This document shows positions 28,756 through 36,760 of a stretch of DNA of 64,000 bases, piece by piece. Position numbers and translations under genes: made by a program. The DNA comes from CBDCHC01 sp965217075. Lineage in GTDB: Bacteria; Pseudomonadota; Gammaproteobacteria; PS1; Pseudothioglobaceae. The notes under the pieces are model-generated. The model saw only the letters and a program-made list of their open reading frames with translations. It did no database searches and was not told where the DNA came from. Numbering within the stretch: position 1 is the stretch's first letter; each line of letters opens with the position of its first letter. The stretch spans positions 185,026-249,025 of the forward strand of contig CBDCHC010000008.1 of assembly GCA_965217075.1 (NCBI GenBank). Reading direction: 5' to 3'.

Positions 28756-29990
28756 AAATCTCCACTAAATGCTTTTTTGCAAGATTGATTTTTTCAACTC
28801 CTCCAAATCTACTATTTTTTGCTGATAAATGGCTTCTAGTTTTTTGGTTTCGGTTTGTAGTTTGTCTAGTTTTTGGACAATTTGTTTTTGATTTTTTTTT
28901 GGTGGAATAGGCAAAACAACTTTTTTAACTAAATCGCCACTTATGTTTTTAACAACAGAACCACTTGCTAAATTATGAAATTGATTATTAACATAAGGCG
29001 AAGAAAGTAATTGATAAAAATATTCTGTATCAATAAAATTATATAATTTTAATTTAAACCATCCATCATGAATATATCCTGTGGTTTTCATAATATATGG
29101 TTTTCCAAAAGACATAGAATTGGATAAAAATAAAATCTTCCTTCTCTACAAATCTTGATTTTTTCGCCCCTTCTGTTGTTATTTTTTGTTTGGTTTTATA
29201 AATATATCTTTCAATGTTTTTTGTATCACCAATTTTTTATCCAATTTACACCATCTGTGCCATCTGTTAAATATTTTTTAATAGGTCTTGGAGAACTCCC
29301 TCTTTGAACTAAACAGACATTGTCTAAAGTTTTTTCTTCCCAGTCATCGCCTTTGGTGGTAAAAATATTGTTCAAATAACTTTCAAAAAGTTCTTTAGCA
29401 TTTTTAAGGTTTTGTTCGGCGTTGGCGATTGATTGGTTTATTTCTTTAAAGGTTTTATCAAGAATAGTAACTATGCGTTTTTGTTCTTTAATTGCTGGAA
29501 TAGGGATTTGCACATTTAATATATCTTGCTTTCTAATATTTATTTGCAATCCGCCCTTTCCTAAATTTTTATAATATTCATTCACTTGATTGCTTGATAG
29601 AATGTATCTTAAAAACTCTAAATTTATTTTCAGGTAATCAATTTTATAAAACTTACCAACTCGCTGATTTTGCAACCATTTTCTATCATTTTTTGGCATA
29701 ATCGTAGGAACACCAAGTATTTTAGTTTCTGTTGCTAAATCTGTCATTGCGATAACAACATCGCCTTCTTTTAACAAATAGTTATTGTATTTTTCAGCGT
29801 AATGGTCGGGCAAGAATTTTGGGTTTTTTTCTAAATCTATACTTCCGCCAGGCCTTATTTGACTCATGCGAAAATTCATAGTACTGGAAGATACAATATA
29901 GTCTTTAGATTTAAAAGCAAAGCCATTTTGTAAATCACAAACATCCCCCAGTTTCTTAACCTCCCAACCTTTTGGTAATGTTTTATTCAT
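28752..29990 (-). pseudogene. hsdS: Type I specificity subunit HsdS, broken by three homopolymer insertions
   Basis: Target-recognition subunit of the RM complex. Start ATG at 29990 (MNKTLPKGWEVKKLGDVCD). The first target-recognition domain and the first conserved helix (IPIPAIKEQKRIVTILD) are intact. A T-run at 29233-29238 carries one base too many (frame lost after GVNWIK). A second extra base lies in 29126-29130. A third, at 28773-28778, removes the family's normal QKAFSGDL end. Corrected, the second domain and helix (LPIPPKKNQKQIVQKLDKL) follow normally, ending with TGA at 28754-28752. Confidence 0.88.
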
Positions 29991-30991
29991 CACAAAACCC
30001 ATTTTTCAGTTGATTTTTAATCTCTTCCAATTCTTTTAAGTCGGTTTCTTGTGCTTCTATCATTTTTCTTTTTTTATCAAAAAGCGTATATATTTCTGTC
30101 GTTTTTTGTTCCATTTGGGCTTTGCTAATTTCCCCTTTATGGTTAAGTGTTTTTTTATCATTAAAGTCTAACATTTTGTCTAAATTTTGTTTCCAAAAAG
30201 ACATAGAAATAGGTTCTTTGTTTTTGGTTCTAAGTTCGGCTGTTTCCAAGAATATAATTACCAGTCGGTTTAAGGTATCTATCTCATCTTCTGTAAGATA
30301 GTTTTTAGCGGTGTAAATATCTTGTTTTCGCACTACCGACCCTTGCCAAGAGGTGAGTGCCATATTGGGTTTATCTTTGTCGGCACGGCTTACTATTAGT
30401 TCTGCTGCTGTTTTGTTGGTAACGGCATAAATAAGTTTGTTTTGTGTTTGTGCAAAAAACATTTGAGTCGCTTTGTCGGTTTTGTCAATAATCACTGCTT
30501 AACGCAAATAGGTCTTTTACTTTTTGGTAGAATCGTTTTTCAGAAGCGCGTATATCACGTATTCGCTCTAATAACTCATCAAAATAATCAGGTCTCCCAT
30601 CAGGATTTTTGAGTCTTTCATCGTCCATTAAAAAACCTTTTATCAGGTAATTTTTAAGATTTTTTGTCGCCCAGATTCTAAATTGCGTGCCTCTTTTGCT
30701 TCGCACTCTGTATCCAATAGCCAAAATCATATCTAAGGCATAAAAAGTTACTTCATAATTTTTACCATCATCGGCAGTTGTCAAGTAATCCTTGACAACT
30801 GAATTTTTCTGCAACTCATTGTTTTTTAATATGTTTTCAATATGTAAGCTGATGTTTTGCTTAGAGGTGTCAAAAAGTTCTGCCAACTGATTTTGGTTCA
30901 TCCATACAACACCATTTTTAGCATAAAGAGCAACCGAAGCTTTGCCGTCAATGGTATTGTAAATGATTATATTTTGTTTCTCATTTCTCAT
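29983..30991 (-). pseudogene. rhuM: RhuM-family protein, frameshifted
   Basis: Member of the RhuM ('virulence protein') family often found between hsdM and hsdS. The N-terminal half (168 residues: VWMNQNQLAELFDTSKQNIS helix-turn-helix, then FRIWATKNLKNYLIKGF) ends prematurely after DLFALSSDY. The C-terminal half (DKTDKATQMFFAQTQNKLIYA onward) continues in another frame. One extra A (plus strand, near 30487-30488) accounts for the shift. The start overlaps the hsdM stop as ATGA, and the end overlaps hsdS. Function of the family is not established. Confidence 0.85.
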
Positions 30992-32436
30992 ATCAAATCC
31001 AAAATTGAGTTCAAAATGATTTTGCTTTCCTTATCCAGTTTAGCCATATTTTCTAAAATTATGCTTGGCTCTCTAAATGGGGCTTCTTCAGGCGTGTTAG
31101 GATTTTTAACGGATAAATCAAAGGTGGTTTGGTCAATATCTTTGATATTTACCACCCAAGAATTTTCACTTTCTGTCTCAGTTTTTTGTAATTTTACAAA
31201 ATCGCTTAAATCTTTTTCATTCAGCGGATTGGTTTTGCCTAAATTTCTGTCTAAATTGAGTTGATAAAACCAAGTTTTTTGCGTGGTTTTGCCTTTTTCA
31301 AAAAATAAAACAACCGTTTTAACCCCAGCCCCTGTGAATGTGCCACCTGGTAAATCTAACACACTATGTAAATTACAACTGTTTAATAATTCCTTGCGTA
31401 AAGCGATAGAGGCGTTATCGGTATTGCTTAAAAATGTGTTTTTAATGATGATGCCTGCTTTACCACCAGCACGCAAAATTTTAATAAAATGTTGCAAAAA
31501 AAGGCTGGCAGTTTCACCTGTTTTAATCGGGAAATTTTGCTGCACCTCAGAGCGTTCTTTGCCGCCAAAAGGAGGGTTTGCTAAGATAATATCAAAACGG
31601 TCTTTTTCTTCAATATCAGATAAATTTTGAACAAGAGTATTGGTGTGAATAATATTAGGGGCTTCTACGCCGTGCAAAATCATATTCATAATACCGATAA
31701 TATAAGCAAGGGATTTTTTCTCTTTACCGTAAAAAGTTTTTTTCTGCAATGTTTCTGCATTGCTGGTAGATAAACCTTTTTTATTAAGATAATCAAACGC
31801 TTCAACCAAAAACCCAGCAGAGCCAACCGCACCATCATAAATTGTGTTACCAATTTTTGGGGCAACCACCTTTACGATGGTTTTAATGAGTGGGCGAGGG
31901 GTGTAATACTCGCCACCATTTCGCCCCGCATTGCCCATATTTTTGATTTTACTTTCATAAAGATGGCTCATTTCGTGTTTTTCTTTATGGGTTCTAAAGC
32001 GCAGTTCTTCAATTAAATTTACAATCTCTCGTAAGTTATAACCGCTTTGAATTCTGTTTTTTAGTTCACTAAAAATCTCACCGATTTTGTATTCAATCGT
32101 GTTGGCATTTTGAGCATTGCCTTTGAATTTTTTAAAATAGGGAAAAAGTTCATTATTAACAAAATCCACAAAATCATCGCCTGTTTGGGCGTTGTGATCA
32201 ATCTTACCATTGTCTAATTTTGGGGAAGCCCAAACGCTCCATTGGAATTTATCGGTAATTATTTTTGTATAAGTTTTGCCTGATAAAAGTGCGGCGGTTT
32301 GTTTGTCTTTTTCTAAATCATCTAAATATTTTAAAAATAAAACCCACGAGGTTTGCTCTACATAGTCCAGTTCACTGCCACAACCTGCGTCTTTGTGCAA
32401 TATATCGTCTATGTTTTTAAATACTTGTTCAAACAT
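30988..32436 (-). CDS. hsdM: Type I restriction-modification DNA methyltransferase HsdM (intact)
   Basis: Adenine-N6 methyltransferase subunit. The 482 residues are uninterrupted and of near-normal length. The N-terminal helical domain is followed by the SAM motif DGAVGSAGFL (201-210) and the catalytic NPPF (287-290, ILANPPFGGKE). It is first in the hsd operon and the only member not broken. Without functional HsdS it should lack sequence-specific activity, unless another HsdS exists elsewhere. The whole locus looks richer in G+C than flanking genes, suggesting acquisition by transfer. Confidence 0.94.
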   Translation of the reverse strand: MFEQVFKNIDDILHKDAGCGSELDYVEQTSWVLFLKYLDDLEKDKQTAALLSGKTYTKIITDKFQWSVWASPKLDNGKIDHNAQTGDDFVDFVNNELFPYFKKFKGNAQNANTIEYKIGEIFSELKNRIQSGYNLREIVNLIEELRFRTHKEKHEMSHLYESKIKNMGNAGRNGGEYYTPRPLIKTIVKVVAPKIGNTIYDGAVGSAGFLVEAFDYLNKKGLSTSNAETLQKKTFYGKEKKSLAYIIGIMNMILHGVEAPNIIHTNTLVQNLSDIEEKDRFDIILANPPFGGKERSEVQQNFPIKTGETASLFLQHFIKILRAGGKAGIIIKNTFLSNTDNASIALRKELLNSCNLHSVLDLPGGTFTGAGVKTVVLFFEKGKTTQKTWFYQLNLDRNLGKTNPLNEKDLSDFVKLQKTETESENSWVVNIKDIDQTTFDLSVKNPNTPEEAPFREPSIILENMAKLDKESKIILNSILDLI

Positions 32437-32604
32437 AATTTTAATTATTTTTTATTTTTTGTTTATGATACTATAAGGAAATTGCAATAATTACTTTTTT
32501 AATTATATTTGATATATATAAAATACATACAAAACCGTATTGATTCTATTTTTTTATAGAAAATTTATTATAACTTATTTGATTTAGCTGCTTGATAAAA
32601 TATA

Positions 32605-33102
32605 TTATTTTGCCATATCTTTAATAATATTAATTATATTCTGATCATCCCAATCTACTCCACCAAATAAAGTATATTTAATTTGCCCTTGTTTGCTGAT
32701 TAAAAAATTAGATGGTGCAGCAAATACTTTCCATTTTTGAATACTATTACCTGTTTCATCTAGCAAAATAGTAAATTTTGGTTTAACTTTTTTTACAAAA
32801 GTAACTACTTCATCTTTAGTTTCAGCCATATTAATAGCTAAAATTTTAAATGGAACATTTGCAGCTAATAATTTTTTTTGCATATTATTCATAGACGGCA
32901 TTTCTTTAATACATGGCGGACAATATGTTGCCCAAAATTGCACCAACACTACTTTATTTAAGTATTTATCTAATGTATGTAAATTGCCTGCTAAATCTTT
33001 AAGATTAAATTCTGGTGTAATTAATGTACCTTTATATGGTTTTAACTCAGCTGCATTAATAGTTAAGGCGAAAAATGATAGAATTATTAACAATACCTTC
33101 AT
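32605..33102 (-). CDS. TlpA-like periplasmic thioredoxin
   Basis: Exported thiol-disulfide oxidoreductase of 165 residues: a signal peptide (1-18, MKVLLIILSFFALTINAAE), then an AhpC/TSA-like thioredoxin fold with FWATYCPPCIKEMP (active-site Cys61 and Cys64) and the cis-Pro region FAAPSNFLI. Its ATG overlaps the stop of the upstream alpha/beta-hydrolase-like gene (TAATG), so the two are translationally coupled. Likely roles are reducing apocytochromes or other periplasmic thiols; the nearby cytochrome fits, but that is inference. Confidence 0.85.
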   Translation of the reverse strand: MKVLLIILSFFALTINAAELKPYKGTLITPEFNLKDLAGNLHTLDKYLNKVVLVQFWATYCPPCIKEMPSMNNMQKKLLAANVPFKILAINMAETKDEVVTFVKKVKPKFTILLDETGNSIQKWKVFAAPSNFLISKQGQIKYTLFGGVDWDDQNIINIIKDMAK

Positions 33103-33860
33103 TACATATTCCTTAAATAAAATAAACTAACCTTCATAAGACCAGATAATTGTGAGCTAACTAGTTTCTCTGATTTATTTGGGTTATCTCTACTAAAAAA
33201 ATAACCACGCACTTTAGGAATAATCTTAGTAATAACGTTGCTACCACCTCTAGCTAATTCCTTTTTTAAGTGAGGTAATCCCCATTTACTTGGAGTTCTA
33301 CCGCCTTCTATTACTATTAAAGGAATTTTAGTTTTACCAACTGCATTAACATATTTTGGCTCTACACCAGGCTCTATTGTTGCAGCATTTAAGCGTGGGA
33401 ATAATAAAATTGCACCTTTAAGTTTATTAGAATTTAGATTTTTTTTCTCCCAAGCAACTACTGCACGTAACAAAAGCGCTGTTTCTTTGCCAGAGGCTAC
33501 AACATAAGCATTTTTATTTTTATTATTTTTTATAGCATTATCTATAAAATAAACTAAATCTTCGTCTATTATTTGTCTTAAATTTTTAGGAGTTTTTGCA
33601 ATCATATATGCTCCTAAAAAATCTGGCATCCATACTGTAATACCATCATCAGCTAAAACTTTAGCTGTTTTTTCTTCATTAACACTGCTGCCATTATCAC
33701 AAGAGAACCCTATAAGTAAATTATTACCTTTAGCTGCAAAAGTTCTAATTTCTAATTCCTCTGTTGAAGGCAGACTGATAGTTAGTAGTTTTTTATTGTT
33801 AGCAGAAGCAACATTTGCTGTAAATATAAAAAATAAATAAATAAATAAATAATATTTCAT
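33102..33860 (-). CDS. Exported alpha/beta-hydrolase-like protein of unknown function
   Basis: A 252-residue protein with a hydrophobic signal peptide (about 1-20). The remainder resembles an alpha/beta-hydrolase core: NNLLIGFSCDNGSSVNEEKT near the N-terminus, WMPDFLGAY, then AYVVASGKETALLLRAVVAW, where the usual nucleophile elbow GxSxG is replaced by ASGKE. IPLIVIEGGRTP follows where an acid-bearing strand would be. The degenerate elbow suggests a non-catalytic or altered enzyme. It is coupled to the TlpA-like gene and divergent from a cytochrome c. A TTTA microsatellite lies within the signal-peptide codons. Confidence 0.6.
   Translation of the reverse strand: MKYYLFIYLFFIFTANVASANNKKLLTISLPSTEELEIRTFAAKGNNLLIGFSCDNGSSVNEEKTAKVLADDGITVWMPDFLGAYMIAKTPKNLRQIIDEDLVYFIDNAIKNNKNKNAYVVASGKETALLLRAVVAWEKKNLNSNKLKGAILLFPRLNAATIEPGVEPKYVNAVGKTKIPLIVIEGGRTPSKWGLPHLKKELARGGSNVITKIIPKVRGYFFSRDNPNKSEKLVSSQLSGLMKVSLFYLRNM
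33834..33852. repeat. TTTA tetranucleotide repeat in the 5' coding end of the hydrolase-like gene
   Basis: On the plus strand TAAA repeats four times plus a partial unit, encoding part of the signal peptide (MKYYLFIYLF). Gain or loss of one 4-base unit would shift the frame, so contingency switching is possible, although the tract is short. Confidence 0.4.
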
Positions 33861-33917
33861 AATAAGTATATTATAATATAATAATAAATGGATATATTTT
33901 ACTTAATTTTTAATTAT

Positions 33918-34535
33918 ATGAAAACACTTTTTATTATTTTTATTTTTATGACTAATGTTTATGCGCAAAATAATGATTTGTATGATAAAGCTATTGTACT
34001 AAAAAATGATTTAATTAATGGTAAAAAGCATTATAAATTATGTGCAACCTGCCATCTAAAAAATGGTATTGGCAAAAAAGACGGCAGTTTTCCTGTTATA
34101 GCTGGACAACATAAATCAGTAATATTAAAACAATTACAAGATATTCAAAATAAATTGCGTTATAACCCTACTATGTATCCTTTTACAGATATAAAAACTA
34201 TAGGAGGTGTACAAGTTATGTCTGATATTGCAGCATATATAAATAGTATGCCTAATCTTAATGCTAATGGAACTGGTAGTGGCAAGTATCTTACAGCAGG
34301 AGAAGCATTATATCAACAAAATTGCTCTTATTGTCATGGCAGGTATGCTCATGGTAATGCACAAAAAACCATACCAAAATTAAGCAATCAGCATTATAAA
34401 TATTTATTACGCCAATTAAAATGGATACGAGATGATTACAGAAAAAATGCTGATATAATTATGCGAGCTATACTAAAAAATATGTCTAATGAAGATTTTA
34501 GAGCTATTGCTGATTATATATCTAATTTAAAATAG
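33918..34535 (+). CDS. Periplasmic dihaem cytochrome c (c4-like)
   Basis: I prefer the ATG at 33918 (205 residues, signal peptide MKTLFIIFIFMTNVYAQ); an in-frame ATG at 33888 would add 10 residues. Neither has a clear Shine-Dalgarno. Two haem motifs, CATCH (about 42-46) and CSYCH (about 136-140), sit in two similar halves, each with a PxxxxQHKxxxxxQL-type helix, typical of cytochrome c4. It would carry electrons in the periplasm. The 3' end overlaps uppS (opposite strand) by 14 bases. Confidence 0.88.
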   Translation: MKTLFIIFIFMTNVYAQNNDLYDKAIVLKNDLINGKKHYKLCATCHLKNGIGKKDGSFPVIAGQHKSVILKQLQDIQNKLRYNPTMYPFTDIKTIGGVQVMSDIAAYINSMPNLNANGTGSGKYLTAGEALYQQNCSYCHGRYAHGNAQKTIPKLSNQHYKYLLRQLKWIRDDYRKNADIIMRAILKNMSNEDFRAIADYISNLK

Positions 34536-35190
34536 CACCAAATGTACGCTGTCTATTATTAAAATTATTAATAGCATTTAAAAACTCATCTTCATCAAAA
34601 TCAGGCCATAAAGTCTTAGTAAAATAAAATTCACTATAAGCACACTGCCATAATAAAAAATTACTAATTCTAATTTCTCCACTACTTCTAATTAATAAAT
34701 CTACATCACTAATAGATAAATTATTCTTTATTTTTTCCTCTGTTATCTTGCCAGTTATTTTTTGACATGCACGAACTATATCCCATCTGCCGCCATAATT
34801 TACAGCAATAACTAATAATAATCCTGTATTTTTTGCTAATTTATTTACACTTAATTTGGCTAATTTTTGCACATTATTAGGGAAAATTGTCAAATCACCA
34901 ATAAATTTTAGTCTAATATTTTTTTGATTAAGTTTAATAACTTCAGCTTTTAACACATGTAAAAATAAGGCAAATAATAGCTTTATTTCTGTATTTGGTC
35001 TTTTATTATTTTCACTACTAAAAGCAAATAAAGTAAGCGTTTCTATCTTAAGCTTTATAGATTGTTTAACCACCTTACGCACCGATTCGACTCCAGCTTT
35101 GTGCCCATGTATTCTAGATAACTTTCTAAGTTGCGCCCACCTACCATTACCGTCCATGATAATTGCTACATGCTTAGGGGCGGCTTGCAT
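34522..35190 (-). CDS. uppS: Undecaprenyl diphosphate synthase (cis-prenyltransferase)
   Basis: Makes the C55 lipid carrier for peptidoglycan and surface polysaccharide from FPP and IPP. The 222 residues contain HVAIIMDGNGRWAQ (catalytic Asp near residue 14), GHKAGVESVRKVV, LTLFAFSSENNKRP and DLLIRSSGEIRISNFLLWQ. It is somewhat shorter than the E. coli enzyme (253) but has all core motifs. It lies one base downstream of purH, not in the usual frr-uppS-cdsA cluster. Confidence 0.93.
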   Translation of the reverse strand: MQAAPKHVAIIMDGNGRWAQLRKLSRIHGHKAGVESVRKVVKQSIKLKIETLTLFAFSSENNKRPNTEIKLLFALFLHVLKAEVIKLNQKNIRLKFIGDLTIFPNNVQKLAKLSVNKLAKNTGLLLVIAVNYGGRWDIVRACQKITGKITEEKIKNNLSISDVDLLIRSSGEIRISNFLLWQCAYSEFYFTKTLWPDFDEDEFLNAINNFNNRQRTFGAILN

Positions 35191-35191
35191 A

Positions 35192-36733
35192 TTAATGTTT
35201 AAAGTGTCTTGTGCCTGTAAAAATCATTACCATATTATGCTCATTAACAGCTGCTATAATTTCTTTATCTCTAATAGAGCCACCTGGCTGAATAATAGCT
35301 GTAATGCCAACATCATATGCCATATCAATACCATCGCGAAATGGAAAAAATGCATCACTCGCCATCACACAGCCTTTAACTACTAACCCCTCATCTTTAG
35401 CTTTGATACCAGCAATTTTTGCAGAATAAACTCTTGACATTTGTCCAGCACCAACCCCAATTGTAGCTTTATTTTTAACATAAATAATAGCATTAGATTT
35501 AACGCTTTTAGCTACTATATAAGCAAAAATTAAATCATCTATTTGGTCTGAAGTTGGCTGTTTATTGCTAACAATCTCCATTTTATCTATTAAAGTATTA
35601 TCATTTGTTTGTACCAATAAACCACCATTTATGCTTTTATATGTTAAATTATTTTCTGTAATATTTTTTAAATCAGCCGTTATTAATAAACGAATATTTT
35701 TTTTAGTAGCTATAATATCAATAGCCTCTTTAGTTATAGCAGTAGCTATAATAACTTCAACAAATTGTTTACTTATTATTTCTTGTGCAGTTTTTTTATC
35801 TAATGGACAATTAAAAGCTATAATGCCACCAAAAGCTGAAGTCTTATCTGTATTATATGCAGCTATGTAGGCGCTAAAAATATCTTTTTTCTCAGCTACT
35901 CCACAAGGATTAGCATGTTTGACAATCACACAAGCAGGATTGCTAAATTCACGTACACACTCAAGTGCTACATCACTATCAACAAAATTATTATAGCTCA
36001 TAGCTTTACCTTGTAATAATTTAGCATTAGTTATATTGTTATCGTTATTGTTATTGTTATAAGTATATAGAGCTGCTTGCTGATGTGAATTTTCACCGTA
36101 ACGCATTATTTGTTTTTTATATGCCTGTAAATTAAGCACTTCACCAAAAACATCATTTTTTTGAGTTAAATAATTAGTGATTAAACTATCGTATTTAGCT
36201 GTATATGCAAAAACTTTAGCAGCTAATTTTTTACGAGTTAAAACTGAAGTATTACCATTTTTTTTTATTTCATTTAATACTATAGCATAATCATTGCTAT
36301 CAGTAATAACACTGACAAAATTATAATTTTTAGCGCTGGAGCGCAATATAGCAGGACCACCAATATCTATATTTTCAATTGCCAGCTCTAATGTGCAGTC
36401 CTTCAGTGCTATAGTTTGAGCAAATGGATACAAATTAACTACCACTAAATCAATTGGCAGAATATTATGTTGTTTCATAATATCATCATCAATACCACGT
36501 CTGGCTAAAATACCTCCATGTATCATAGGATTTAGTGTTTTTACTCTACCAGCCATTATTTCTGGAAATTTTGTATAATCAGCGACTTCTGTATTTATTA
36601 TATTATTATCAGTTAATAATTTAGCTGTGCCGCCAGTTGATAAAATTTCAATATTTAACTTAACTAATTCTTTAGCAAAATCTATAATACCATTTTTATC
36701 TGCTACACTAATTAATGCTCTTTTAATCGTCAT
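35192..36733 (-). CDS. purH: Bifunctional AICAR formyltransferase/IMP cyclohydrolase
   Basis: Catalyses the last two steps of purine synthesis (AICAR to FAICAR to IMP). At 513 residues it is normal length. The N-terminal cyclohydrolase domain has ALISVADKNGI, STGGTAKLL and GGPAILRSSAKNY. The formyltransferase domain has RYGENSHQQAALY, VKHANPCG, and the C-terminal VASDAFFPFRDGID...IIQPGGSIRD. Transcribed with uppS. Confidence 0.96.
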   Translation of the reverse strand: MTIKRALISVADKNGIIDFAKELVKLNIEILSTGGTAKLLTDNNIINTEVADYTKFPEIMAGRVKTLNPMIHGGILARRGIDDDIMKQHNILPIDLVVVNLYPFAQTIALKDCTLELAIENIDIGGPAILRSSAKNYNFVSVITDSNDYAIVLNEIKKNGNTSVLTRKKLAAKVFAYTAKYDSLITNYLTQKNDVFGEVLNLQAYKKQIMRYGENSHQQAALYTYNNNNNDNNITNAKLLQGKAMSYNNFVDSDVALECVREFSNPACVIVKHANPCGVAEKKDIFSAYIAAYNTDKTSAFGGIIAFNCPLDKKTAQEIISKQFVEVIIATAITKEAIDIIATKKNIRLLITADLKNITENNLTYKSINGGLLVQTNDNTLIDKMEIVSNKQPTSDQIDDLIFAYIVAKSVKSNAIIYVKNKATIGVGAGQMSRVYSAKIAGIKAKDEGLVVKGCVMASDAFFPFRDGIDMAYDVGITAIIQPGGSIRDKEIIAAVNEHNMVMIFTGTRHFKH

Positions 36734-36760
36734 ATAATTTTTTTATAAAATAAATTGCTT

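Noticed and set aside
28765..30495. Treating the broken pieces as separate small genes
   Set aside because: Adjacent frames join into normal HsdS and RhuM proteins after single-base corrections, so the fragments are parts of one gene each.
25630..32436. Prophage, because BRO-N and RhuM genes are present
   Set aside because: No integrase, capsid or lysis genes are seen. Both genes lie in frame order within an RM operon, where they commonly occur.
32544..32561. Hairpin downstream of the TlpA gene (TTCTAT...ATAGAA) as terminator
   Set aside because: The stem is only 6 bp of A/T-rich sequence with no T-tract following on the transcribed strand.
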